In this document: positions 10,685-19,159 of the stretch, piece by piece
How positions within the stretch are numbered: the first letter of the stretch is position 1
How the letters are laid out: every line of letters starts with the position of its first letter
NCBI GenBank assembly: GCA_965652545.1
Contig: CBFGWV010000062.1
Coordinates: forward strand, 1-19,208
DNA: 19,208 bases
Reading direction: 5' to 3'
Source: CBFGWV01 sp965652545
GTDB lineage: Bacteria; Pseudomonadota; Gammaproteobacteria; Competibacterales; Competibacteraceae
Translations under genes and position numbers: made by a program
The notes under the pieces: generated by a model
What the model was told of the DNA's origin: nothing
What the model saw: the letters and a program-made list of their open reading frames with translations, nothing else
The model's database searches: none

Positions 10685-11746
10685 ATGAGTATTTGGGGGC
10701 GTCTGCAACGCGCCGTGGCGCGGTTGATCGACTGGTACAACCCGTTGACCTGGCGCCATCGTGGCTGGTTGTGGTTGACAGGGCTCGTCGTCGGCACGTA
10801 CGCCGTCATCGTCATCATCCTCGGCATCCTGTGGTCGGATGAGCCGGAGGCCTTCGATGTGCGCGCCGTGGCCGAGGCTCGCCTGGGCGATGCTGCGCCC
10901 GCACGGCTCCCGCCAGGCTACGTTACGACATCGGCGGTGCTCGGGGTGGCGGAAACGCTGCTGGAGAAGTCCGGCGGCTATCTCACCAACGACAAATCAT
11001 TGCCCGGCCTGTACCTGGATAACGTGCCCTCCTGGGAGTTCGGCGTGCTGACCGCGGTGCGCGATTCGACCCGCGCCCTGCGCAACGATTTCGCCCGCGC
11101 ACAGAGCCAGTCGCGGGAGGACCAGGACTTGGTCATCGCACAGCCGCAGTTCAACTACGACTCCGACTCCTGGATCCTGCCCTCGACAGAGTCGGAGTAC
11201 CGCAAGGGCATCGAGGCGCTCGACCGGTACCTGGTCCGTCTGGCCGACGGCAATCCGCAGGACGGCCAGTTCTATACCCGCGCCGACAACCTGCGCCTTT
11301 ACCTCGGCGAGGTGGACAAACGTCTGGGCGATCTGGCCCAACGGCTGGCCGCCAGCGTGGGCCAGGCGCGGGTGAATCTCGCTCTGGCCGGCGACCGCAA
11401 TGCCGAGGAATCCAAGCCGTCGCCGGAGCTCTCGTATGAGCAGACGCCGTGGCTGGAAATCGACAATACCTATTACGAAGCGCGTGGCTACACGTGGGCA
11501 TTGCTGCACACCTTGCGCGGTATCGAGGTGGACTTCGCCCCCGTACTGGAGGACAAGAACGCACTGGTCTCACTGCGTCAGATCATCCGCGAGCTGGAAG
11601 GCGCTCAGCAGAACCTGTGGTCGCCGATGGTCCTCAATGGCACCGGCTTTGGCGTGTTGGCCAATCACAGTCTGGTCATGGCGTCCTACATCTCGCGTGC
11701 CAACGCGGCGGTCATCGACTTGCGGGACCTTCTCGGGCAAGGCTGA
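10685..11746 (+). CDS. DUF2333 family inner-membrane protein
   Basis: Conserved proteobacterial protein of unknown function (353 aa). A single membrane segment lies at about residues 27-50 (WLWLTGLVVGTYAVIVIILG), preceded by a basic stretch (RLQRAVARLIDWYNPLTWRHR), so the short N-terminus is probably cytoplasmic and the large C-terminal domain periplasmic. Recognisable DUF2333 segments are YLTNDKSLPGLYLDNVPSWE, RDSTRALRNDFARAQSQS and NTYYEARGYTWALLHTLRGI. A strong ribosome site, AAGGGGG (10674-10680), stands 4 bases before the ATG. It follows valS closely and precedes the DUF457-type gene by 12 bases, so it is probably co-transcribed; nothing here reveals its job. Confidence 0.87.
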   Translation: MSIWGRLQRAVARLIDWYNPLTWRHRGWLWLTGLVVGTYAVIVIILGILWSDEPEAFDVRAVAEARLGDAAPARLPPGYVTTSAVLGVAETLLEKSGGYLTNDKSLPGLYLDNVPSWEFGVLTAVRDSTRALRNDFARAQSQSREDQDLVIAQPQFNYDSDSWILPSTESEYRKGIEALDRYLVRLADGNPQDGQFYTRADNLRLYLGEVDKRLGDLAQRLAASVGQARVNLALAGDRNAEESKPSPELSYEQTPWLEIDNTYYEARGYTWALLHTLRGIEVDFAPVLEDKNALVSLRQIIRELEGAQQNLWSPMVLNGTGFGVLANHSLVMASYISRANAAVIDLRDLLGQG

Positions 11747-11758
11747 CGGAAGCCCGCG

Positions 11759-12481
11759 ATGGCTGATTTCCGCACCCATGCCCTGGGCGCCATGGTGGTC
11801 GCCGGTGCGCTGACCCTGCCGCTGTCGGCCGCCGGCGCGCTCAACGGCCCGATGGCCGCGCAGACCGCCACCGCGGTGATTGCCGGCGGCATCCTGCCGG
11901 ACATCGATGCCGATGCCTCGGTACCGGTGCGCATCGCCTTTACGCTGCTGGCGGCCATCGCCGCCGGTGGCGTGGCCCTGGCCGTGGCCACCCGGCTGAG
12001 TCTGTCGGAGCTGCTGTTGCTCACCCTGGCGGTATTCCTGCTGGTGCGTTACGGCGTCTTCAGCGTGTTCGCCGGTTTTACCGTCCACCGCGGGCTGATC
12101 CATTCGCTGCCGGCCGCGGCGGTGTTCGGGTTGGGCCTGACGGTGCTCGCCTGGCGCTGGCTGGATGTGGACGCCCTGCGCGCCTGGCTGATCGGTGGGG
12201 CGTTGTTCATCGGGTGCATCACCCATCTGATCCTGGACGAGTTGGCCAGTGTCGATATCACCGGTGCCCGGGTCTCGCGCGCCTTCGGCACCGCCTTGAG
12301 CCTCGGCAGCGCAAACCAGCCCGTGGGGACGTTTGCCTTCTATGCCGCCGCTGCGTGCCTGGTCTGGCTTGCACCACCGCCTGACATCATCGGACTGTGG
12401 CTGAATCAAGCCGGGCAACGCCTGGCGCAGTGGCCGATCTGGCCCCAGCAACCCTGGCTGACGGCCTGGCTGGGGCTGTGA
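11759..12481 (+). CDS. YdjM/DUF457-type membrane-bound metal-dependent hydrolase
   Basis: Polytopic inner-membrane protein (240 aa) of the family containing E. coli YdjM, annotated as putative metal-dependent hydrolases. Likely metal ligands are in conserved places: His7 (THALG), Asp48 and Asp50 (LPDID), His110 and His115 (HRGLIHS), and His156/Asp160 (HLILDE). Hydrophobic stretches at about 11-30, 58-80, 86-105, 117-133 and 142-158 suggest four to six membrane segments. The substrate is unknown; membrane lipid or another phosphorylated compound is possible by analogy only. The stop codon directly abuts the ATG of the FAD oxidoreductase, indicating co-translation. Confidence 0.8.
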   Translation: MADFRTHALGAMVVAGALTLPLSAAGALNGPMAAQTATAVIAGGILPDIDADASVPVRIAFTLLAAIAAGGVALAVATRLSLSELLLLTLAVFLLVRYGVFSVFAGFTVHRGLIHSLPAAAVFGLGLTVLAWRWLDVDALRAWLIGGALFIGCITHLILDELASVDITGARVSRAFGTALSLGSANQPVGTFAFYAAAACLVWLAPPPDIIGLWLNQAGQRLAQWPIWPQQPWLTAWLGL

Positions 12482-13447
12482 ATGCGGGCACTGATCGTCG
12501 GGCACGGCCTGGCCGGTGCTCTTGCCGCCTGGCACCTGCATCGCCGCGGATGCGCCGTCACGGTGGCGGAGGCCGGCTTCCCACACACCGCATCGCGCGC
12601 CGCCGGGGCACTGATCTCGCCCATCACCGGGCAGCGCTTTCGCCTGATGCCGGGCTTCGACACATTGCTCGGGGATGCCCTCGATGACTATCGCAAGCTG
12701 GAGTCGCTGCTCGCTCGCCCTCTGATCACCCCCGTCACGATCCGCCGCCACCTGCCCGATGCGGCGGCGCGGGCCGCATTGGCACCGCGCCTGGCGGACC
12801 CGGCATACGCCGCCTATTTGGGTCAGGTGACGGACGGCACCGTCGACCTCACCGGCGCCTGGCAACTGGATGTGGACGGCCTGCTCGACAGCCTGGCGCG
12901 GTATTGGCGGTCGCTGGAGTGCTGGCGGTCGGCGGTAGTCGACTGGCGCGATGTCCAGCCCGGCTGGCGCTGGGGTGACGAGCCGTTCGACACCGTCATT
13001 GCCGCGGAAGGCTACGGTTGCCGGTGCAATCCGTGGTTTGCGGATGCGCCGCTGCATTACAACCACGGCGAAGCCCTGGATGTGCGCTGCGACACGCCGC
13101 CGCCCGCGGCCATCGTGCCGCACGATGGCCACTGGGCCTTAGCCCTGGGGCATGGCCGCTACCGGGTGGGTGCGACGTTCCACCCCGGTCTTGCCGACCC
13201 GCAGCCCCTGGACACACCGCCGACCGCACTTCTGGAGGCGGCGCACCGCCTGCTCGGCGACGGTGTGCGCATCGTCGGACGGGTCAGCGGCTCGCGTCCC
13301 GTGGGCCCCGGCCGGCAGCCCTGGTTGGGCGAGGCCGAGGCACCCGGCTTGTATGCACTCAACGGACTGGGCAGCAAAGGCAGCCTGTATGCGCCGATGC
13401 TGGCGCGACGGCTGTGTCAACGGCTCGGGCTGACGCCGTGCGCCTGA
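12482..13447 (+). CDS. FAD-dependent oxidoreductase, DAO / MnmC1-like
   Basis: Stand-alone FAD-binding oxidoreductase (321 aa) of the D-amino-acid oxidase superfamily. The N-terminal Rossmann fold shows GHGLAG (Gly7, Gly9, Gly12) and Glu30 at the end of the second strand. SRAAGALISPITGQRF (about 38-53) matches the region that in MnmC C-terminal domains and related proteins lies beside the flavin. The C-terminal GLYALNGLGSKGSLYAPMLA is the second FAD-contacting motif of the DAO fold. It has no membrane segment. It starts directly after the upstream stop, and the methyltransferase start overlaps its end by 10 bases. That pairing suggests oxidation of the cmnm5 group of tRNA U34 to nm5, as done by MnmC1 and MnmL; amine oxidation of a small molecule is the alternative. 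Family is firm, role inferred. Confidence 0.8.
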   Translation: MRALIVGHGLAGALAAWHLHRRGCAVTVAEAGFPHTASRAAGALISPITGQRFRLMPGFDTLLGDALDDYRKLESLLARPLITPVTIRRHLPDAAARAALAPRLADPAYAAYLGQVTDGTVDLTGAWQLDVDGLLDSLARYWRSLECWRSAVVDWRDVQPGWRWGDEPFDTVIAAEGYGCRCNPWFADAPLHYNHGEALDVRCDTPPPAAIVPHDGHWALALGHGRYRVGATFHPGLADPQPLDTPPTALLEAAHRLLGDGVRIVGRVSGSRPVGPGRQPWLGEAEAPGLYALNGLGSKGSLYAPMLARRLCQRLGLTPCA

Positions 13448-14001
13448 CCGCGATGGCGCAGGAGTACTTGGCACCGGTACTACGCGCCGGTTCACTGGCC
13501 GTCGATGCCACCGCCGGCAACGGCCACGACACAGTGTTCCTGGCCTGTCGTACGCTGCCCGGCGGCCAGGTCGCGGCATTCGACGTCCAACCCGAGGCGC
13601 TGGAAGCCACGCGGGCCGCACTCACGGCGGCCGGTCTGGTCGGCAGGGTATGGCTGATCCACGACGGACACCAGCACATGGACCGGTACCTCGCCTCGTG
13701 GCAGGGCCGGGTCGATGCCGTGATGTTCAATCTGGGCTACCTGCCCGGAGCCGATCACGGCCTGACCACCCGCACCGAGACAACCCTGGCTGCCCTGCAA
13801 GAGGCGGCCCGCCTGTTGCACCCGGATGGCCGCATGACCATCATGAGCTATCCCGGGCACCCCGCCGGTGCCGACGAGGATGCGGCCATCCGCCGCTGGT
13901 TGGCCTCGCCGGCTTGCCCGTTGATCGCCGAGCGACTCACGATGCCGCTGACCCAGCGCCCCTCACCGTGCTTGTACTTGGCGTGCAACGCAGGCAGATA
14001 A
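13438..14001 (+). CDS. Class I SAM-dependent methyltransferase, MnmM/YtqB type
   Basis: Small methyltransferase (187 aa from GTG) of the family long annotated as rRNA methylase YtqB. A member in Bacillus is now known as MnmM, which methylates nm5(s2)U34 of tRNA. Motif I is AVDATAGNGHDT (21-32), the acidic end of strand 2 is FDVQPEAL, and the family signature NLGYLPGADH lies near 99-108 where many relatives read NLGYLPGGD. MSYPGHP and RPSPCLYL near the end are also typical. The GTG at 13438 is preferred because it gives the usual RLTxxAQ-like start; an ATG at 13453 would shorten it by five residues. It overlaps the oxidoreductase gene by 10 bases, which supports a shared pathway. Confidence 0.82.
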   Translation: MRLTAMAQEYLAPVLRAGSLAVDATAGNGHDTVFLACRTLPGGQVAAFDVQPEALEATRAALTAAGLVGRVWLIHDGHQHMDRYLASWQGRVDAVMFNLGYLPGADHGLTTRTETTLAALQEAARLLHPDGRMTIMSYPGHPAGADEDAAIRRWLASPACPLIAERLTMPLTQRPSPCLYLACNAGR

Positions 14002-14034
14002 GCCTCCGCCGCAGACCTCATCAGCCAAAATCGC

Positions 14035-14053
14035 CAATGCCTCCAAGGCATTG
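14035..14053. terminator. Hairpin after the methyltransferase gene, possible weak terminator
   Basis: CAATGCCT (14035-14042) and AGGCATTG (14046-14053) form a perfect 8-bp stem with loop CCA, 34 bases after the methyltransferase stop. Only three T follow a few bases later, so it is not a classic rho-independent terminator. The rest of the 186-base gap (14002-14187) is more AT-rich near 14095-14140 and probably holds the start of the transcript for the large gene, but I see no clear -35/-10 pair. Confidence 0.4.
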
Positions 14054-14187
14054 CGACTTTCGCCGTACGACCAATGAGGTTCGGCAATGGCTGGAAATCA
14101 CGACCGATCAATTAGAACATCGTGAACTTCGAATTCTGTAGCGGCTGAGGCTGGATAGGCCTCCATCGGCAGAGCGGAGTCTCGCGC

Positions 14188-17100
14188 ATGTCATCTATTC
14201 TGGTCCGAAGCGACAGCCTTCTATCTCTGTACCCCCCTCGCACCTCGGACCGTGGTGCCGAGTCGCCAAGCTCACCGACAACTTGGGCAGGGCAGAATGA
14301 GGCCGACCCCGCACCACCGACTCCAACGGGGCTGAGTTCGGAATCACCACCCGTCCTCAGCGACTCCGGCTACAGCGAGGAGCAGGCCGCCGACGACGCC
14401 GATGCCATATTCCGCGCCGTCGAGCCTGGTGCATTCGGCTGGGGGACCGAGGAAGACCCCATTTTTGAGATCCTCGAACGGCTCAACACGTTCGAGGGTG
14501 CCGAAGCGCAACTGACCGACGCGCAACAGGACACGCTCGTCTCCCAACGGGTCGAACGCCTGGCCCAGGTCTACAAAGACCATTACGAAAAGGACGGCGA
14601 AGGCCGCGACTTGCGCGCCAACCTCAAGGAAGAGCTCGACGATACACCCGACGACTGGATACGAGCGCAAGCGCTGCTCGATGGCGACGTGATCGGCGCA
14701 CGGGCCGCGCATCTGCACATGAAGCTCGATCGGCACGAAGACGACGAGTTCATGGCGATGCTGCAGCAGACGCCCGGCGAAGACCGCGCGGCTCTGGCCC
14801 AGGCCTATGCCCGCCATTACCTGCCTGAGGTGGACGCGGACGATCCGCAGGCGGCACGGGACGCTCTGCTCTCCGCGATGGCAAACAGCGCCCGCCCCAC
14901 CGGCAGGGGCGATACGTCGCGCAAGACCTTCAGTGACGAGCAGATGCAAGAGGCCCGGGCCTTGTTCGACGATGGCGACGACGCCGATCGGACCATCGCC
15001 GAGGCCGCCGCCGAGCGCGCGCACGGGCATATCGACGATGGGGTCATCTTCGGCTGGGGCAGCGGCGTGGACATGGACGGGCTGCGCGAGACCATCGATG
15101 CCTTGAGCCCCGAGCAGCGCGAGGTGTTCGCCAGCGTCTACGAGGAACGCTATGGGGACCCCCTGGAGGACGATGTCGCCGACATCGGTAATGACGACCA
15201 AGGCCGGGAGATCGAGCTGCTGCTCTTGACGGCCGACACTGATGATCCAGAGGCGGCATCAGACAACCAGACCGAACTGACTATCAGCCGGTTGCGGCAG
15301 GACGCCGATGATCCCGACGCGCTGCGCGAGCAGTTGGAGCCAATGAGCGCGGAGGAGATCGGGGTGCTGGTCGCCAGTGACCCGAGCCTGCGCGATGACC
15401 TGCTCGCCGAGCACGACGGCGACGATCGGGATGAGATCGGCTTGCTGCTGGAGAAGCCCGATCGCCAATCGCCTGAGCGTGCCGCCTGGCAGGCCGAGTA
15501 CGATGCGATCCGCATTCATCGGGCACTCGATGGACTCAACGACGAAGACCTGCTGCGCACCATCCTCCGGCCCAAGACGCTGCCGGAGATCCAGGCGATG
15601 ACGGCAGTGTACGAAGAACGGTATGCGGAGGAGCTGAGCGGGGGTGATGGCACCTTGCGCGGGCGCTTGGTCAGCGAGTTGGGTGCACGCGATGAGAGGG
15701 AAATCATCGAGCAGATGTTCGATTTGGGTGCGATCGATCTTGCGAACCCCAGGGACGCCATCGCCGAGCGCATACGCCGCGTACGCGAGTTGCAGGCCTT
15801 CGAAGGCGACTCCGACTTCACCTCGTTCGCCCAGCGGCTGGGCCGCTGGGATTGGGATTACGAAACCGACCCCGAGCGCCTGGAGCGCAACCTCAGCGCT
15901 GCCGAAGACGCCCTGCGCGAGAGCAAGAGCAACCCGGAAAAGCTCGCTGAAGCCGCTCGCCTGGCCGGTTTCAGCGAGGCCGATATCGAGACCCTGGTCC
16001 AGACCAAGGACAGCGCCGCGACCTACGCCGCCACCGGTGGCGCCATTGTCGGCTCGACCGTCGCGATCGTCGTCACCGGCGGCTCGGCGACACCGCTGGT
16101 GGTCGCCGGCTGGAGCGCCGCCGCCGGTGCCGTGGGTGCCGGCGGAACCTACGCGCTGGTCAACCATCAAGCCGGTGGAACCGAAATTGCACGCGAGACA
16201 CTCATCGGCGGAGTCGGTGGCGCCACCGTCCTGCCAGTGACCCGCGGCGGCCTAGTGGCCCTGGAAGCCGGTGGCCTGCAAGCGATACGCGCCAATACCA
16301 CCATCGGTGTGGCCAATGGAGCCAGCACCGGGTTCACGGCCGCGGCCACTGACAGCCATACCTGGGAAAACGGCTGGCAGGAGGGCACGCAGATCGTTCT
16401 GGTCAACACCGCCGTCGGTGGCGGTGCCGGGGCGGTACTGGCACCGGCGGTGACCGTGACCGCCCAGGGTATTCGCGCCCTGCACCGATCGGGAACCGAT
16501 GGTGCCGGCCCCACCCTGCCACCGGACGGCATACCCGCCGATCCCACCCCCGCGCCGGCGGCGGGCGAAACGACGCCGGTGCGGGTCGACATCGTCGACG
16601 AGCTGGCGGATGGACAAACCGGCACACCGGTCGTCAACGAAGCAGGCGAATTCCTGGGTTATGCCGTCGAAGTGCCGGATCCTCCCGTACAGACTGATAC
16701 CTTGGCCATCGAAGGCGCGGTGCCCAATGCGCCGCCGCAGCCCGCCTCCAGCGGCAGCGGCCAGACCGGTGCGGGGACGCCTGATACCGCCGGCGTCGAT
16801 ACTGCCGCCTCGAGCAGCAACCCGAGCACTGTGCAGCCCGACGAACCGGGTTTAACCAACCCGAGCGGCGACACCACAGCGAGCGGGGAGCCGCGACGGG
16901 CTGTCGCCGCGGGAGTCGATAGCAGCGCAGATGACGCGACGATCCAGGCGAACATCGCCGCATTGCTACGCCAAGGCCCCGATCTTTCACCGCCATCGCC
17001 GCGATCCCTCAGCAGGGCTCAAGCCGCTTTTCGCGCCGGAACGGCGAACTCGGACGACCACGCCGTCCTCTTGCGCCAAGCCGTTCTGGACTCACGGCTC

Positions 17101-19044
17101 GTCATGACCGCCAGCGCCAGCGTCATGACCGGAAACCTGGAAAAGCTGACACTCCTCCGAGGCTTCTGTGGACAAGCCAGTGGGAACTTCGTATCGGCGT
17201 TCGATACGCTCTTGGGCCGATCACCATTCCCAGCAACGGTTCGCCGGTATCAATCCGGCGATGTCTTCGGCACAAATCGACATGCCTTCAGCACGGTTGA
17301 GTTCGGCGGCAATCCCCCTGCGCGCTACCTGGTCGACAACTCATTCGGCCAGTTCATGTCACCGCCCTCGTCCACGACCTCCCGGGTGGGCGATGTACTG
17401 CGGGAAACCCCTGAAGGCAGCCGCTTCGCCGAGGCCTTGTTGCGTGACGGTTTCGTACCCCTGACGGCCGATAATGCACGGCTGTTCGCGCGTGGACTGG
17501 GTGCAGCCGATGCAGAGGCCGACGCCTTGGGCGCGCGCCTGATCAATGGTGAAAACACGCAGTTGACGCACACCCTCGGCGGACCGGAAGACCTGACGAT
17601 CGGTCCCATTCCGGACGATGCACCACCCTCGACCGTCAATTTGGACTACCCGGCAGATCTGCTGGAGATCCTGGACGACAATATCGGGCGTCTTCAAAAC
17701 AGCGGATTGGCAGGGGCAAGCGACACGGCGCAACGCCTCCGGGACCTTCGCGCGCGCGTGGACGGGCGACTGAACGGCACGGCATCCGAACCTTCACTAT
17801 CGAGCGGCTTTCAGGCCATTGACAATCGTTGGCGGACCACCGATCAACCGGCCACTCCCAGGCGTTTCGACGCCGACGAGATGGACGCCCTGCCCTTGAT
17901 CGAAGGCACCGGCTACCGCATGCACTGGGACAACGAGCTCGAAGCCTGGTTGCCCGTGCGACCGGTCGAAGGGGTTGCCGGTGTCGCCGGGGAGCGTGCG
18001 ATTGCTGTCACTGTCCGGCCCGACGGCACGGTCCGCCCTCTCTGGCCGGTACGCGGCGGCGCAACCATCAACACCCGGTTGTCGGCAGCGCGGCAACAGC
18101 GCGAGGCCGCCGGTATCTCCGAAGCCGAACGGATGGACCTGCTCCAGAAAGCCAACTGCTATTTCAACGACGGGCGTACCGAGGCACGCTCGATCGACGA
18201 GCACGATCGCACCGTGCTGGCGACCTACCTGAACTACTTCAACACCGCGGACGACTTCACCGCCGCGCGTCGAGCGCTGACTGAGAACGGCCATATGCGC
18301 GAGGACGAGACGCTATTGGATCTGGCCGATGTCATCGACTATCTCGAAACGCCGCCGCCGGTGGACATGGCCGCCTTCCGGGCTGAGCACGGCATCACTT
18401 GGCGCGAGTACAACCTGCAGAATCAGATCGATTCCGCCTCCGCCTACAGCGCCTGGACATATGTGTACGACCTCGAGCTTAACACCTCGAATCCCGGCGC
18501 CTGGCTGCCGGCGGAAGCTCCGCGTGCGCAGCCCACGCGCAGCCAGCACCATCCGAGGCAAAGTCAGCCGGGATACACGGGACGCCCAACCAAGCCTCTC
18601 GACATCGAACGGGTCACCTATCGGAGCACTCCACGCGCCGATGGCAAAATCGAGTACACCGCCTCATATCCGGGCGACAGTCGCGCCCTGGTCCGCATCA
18701 CAGTTACGCCGGAAAGCTTGGCGCCATCGGACGTTCGTATCGTTTTCGGCCGCTGGTGGGCAGTGCGCGCTGCGGAACTACCTGAGGTGGTGAGCAACCT
18801 GTTTAATCGGATACCCGAACTGCCTGGCGAGGCGAATGTTCGCGTTTCGCTCCAACGGTTCCTGGACGAGGACATGAATTCCGCAGCCCAATGGGATTTG
18901 AATCCCCTGACCGACAGCCGTGCCGGCAAGGCGGCCTCCGCATGGTTCAAAACCCACGGTTTCGAACTCTCCGAACCACGCTTCGTTGCAACCGGAAATA
19001 CGTCATCTCCATACGACATCCAGTTCAGGTACTCGAGTACCTGA
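14188..19044 (+). CDS. Giant multidomain protein: annexin-like repeats, hydrophobic block and papain-like Cys-His-Asp domain; putative toxin/effector
   Basis: A 1618-aa protein I cannot match to a named family. GGAG (14176-14179) supports the ATG. No signal peptide is visible. Residues 68-515 are very acidic and contain at least four annexin-like repeats, each with a Y-x-x-x-Y motif: VYKDHY (128-133), AYARHY (206-211), VYEERY (318-323 and 474-479). Repeat 1 keeps GWGTEE (84-89), like the annexin calcium loop GxGT; the others have lost it. Residues 611-757 are Gly/Ala-rich and hydrophobic, as in pre-toxin or membrane-inserting regions. A Pro/Ser/Thr linker spans 770-940. A papain/transglutaminase-like centre follows: Cys994 (RGFCGQASGN), His1032 (NRHAFSTVEF) and Asp1050 (RYLVDNSFG). 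Residues 1060-1618 are unrecognised; DEMDALPLIEG (1230-1240) and NELEAWLPVRPVEG (1249-1262) look like related units. A secreted toxin or host effector is the best inference. Confidence 0.85.
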   Translation: MSSILVRSDSLLSLYPPRTSDRGAESPSSPTTWAGQNEADPAPPTPTGLSSESPPVLSDSGYSEEQAADDADAIFRAVEPGAFGWGTEEDPIFEILERLNTFEGAEAQLTDAQQDTLVSQRVERLAQVYKDHYEKDGEGRDLRANLKEELDDTPDDWIRAQALLDGDVIGARAAHLHMKLDRHEDDEFMAMLQQTPGEDRAALAQAYARHYLPEVDADDPQAARDALLSAMANSARPTGRGDTSRKTFSDEQMQEARALFDDGDDADRTIAEAAAERAHGHIDDGVIFGWGSGVDMDGLRETIDALSPEQREVFASVYEERYGDPLEDDVADIGNDDQGREIELLLLTADTDDPEAASDNQTELTISRLRQDADDPDALREQLEPMSAEEIGVLVASDPSLRDDLLAEHDGDDRDEIGLLLEKPDRQSPERAAWQAEYDAIRIHRALDGLNDEDLLRTILRPKTLPEIQAMTAVYEERYAEELSGGDGTLRGRLVSELGARDEREIIEQMFDLGAIDLANPRDAIAERIRRVRELQAFEGDSDFTSFAQRLGRWDWDYETDPERLERNLSAAEDALRESKSNPEKLAEAARLAGFSEADIETLVQTKDSAATYAATGGAIVGSTVAIVVTGGSATPLVVAGWSAAAGAVGAGGTYALVNHQAGGTEIARETLIGGVGGATVLPVTRGGLVALEAGGLQAIRANTTIGVANGASTGFTAAATDSHTWENGWQEGTQIVLVNTAVGGGAGAVLAPAVTVTAQGIRALHRSGTDGAGPTLPPDGIPADPTPAPAAGETTPVRVDIVDELADGQTGTPVVNEAGEFLGYAVEVPDPPVQTDTLAIEGAVPNAPPQPASSGSGQTGAGTPDTAGVDTAASSSNPSTVQPDEPGLTNPSGDTTASGEPRRAVAAGVDSSADDATIQANIAALLRQGPDLSPPSPRSLSRAQAAFRAGTANSDDHAVLLRQAVLDSRLVMTASASVMTGNLEKLTLLRGFCGQASGNFVSAFDTLLGRSPFPATVRRYQSGDVFGTNRHAFSTVEFGGNPPARYLVDNSFGQFMSPPSSTTSRVGDVLRETPEGSRFAEALLRDGFVPLTADNARLFARGLGAADAEADALGARLINGENTQLTHTLGGPEDLTIGPIPDDAPPSTVNLDYPADLLEILDDNIGRLQNSGLAGASDTAQRLRDLRARVDGRLNGTASEPSLSSGFQAIDNRWRTTDQPATPRRFDADEMDALPLIEGTGYRMHWDNELEAWLPVRPVEGVAGVAGERAIAVTVRPDGTVRPLWPVRGGATINTRLSAARQQREAAGISEAERMDLLQKANCYFNDGRTEARSIDEHDRTVLATYLNYFNTADDFTAARRALTENGHMREDETLLDLADVIDYLETPPPVDMAAFRAEHGITWREYNLQNQIDSASAYSAWTYVYDLELNTSNPGAWLPAEAPRAQPTRSQHHPRQSQPGYTGRPTKPLDIERVTYRSTPRADGKIEYTASYPGDSRALVRITVTPESLAPSDVRIVFGRWWAVRAAELPEVVSNLFNRIPELPGEANVRVSLQRFLDEDMNSAAQWDLNPLTDSRAGKAASAWFKTHGFELSEPRFVATGNTSSPYDIQFRYSST

Positions 19045-19078
19045 GGCCCCGTCACGAACGAAGCGGTGGCGCCGTTGA

Positions 19079-19150
19079 ATGGGGTTTTCAAGCAAGCGCT
19101 TCGACCACGAAATGGACGCCTGGCTGCCCGTGCGTGGCGGGATATCGTGA
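19079..19150 (+). pseudogene. 23-codon remnant resembling part of the giant protein's C-terminal region
   Basis: An ATG frame 35 bases after the giant gene reads a short peptide containing KRFDHEMDAWLPVRGG before a TGA. It echoes two places in the giant protein, RRFDADEMDA (1225-1234) and WDNELEAWLPVR (1247-1258); the latter aligns at 8 of 12 residues with conservative changes elsewhere, and the DNA is also similar. An in-frame stop precedes the ATG. It looks like a leftover of a recombined or decayed homologous module rather than a functional gene, though a chance short ORF cannot be excluded. Confidence 0.5.
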
Positions 19151-19159
19151 CTGAGTGCC

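Noticed and set aside
11570..13132. Minus-strand frame of about 520 codons opposite the DUF457-type and FAD genes
   Set aside because: Composition is rich in Gly, Arg, Gln and His with no domain, and both plus-strand genes it covers have clear motifs and tight spacing.
13848..14111. Small minus-strand ORF spanning the end of the methyltransferase gene and the gap after it
   Set aside because: Most of it is antisense to a clear gene and it has no ribosome site or recognisable domain.
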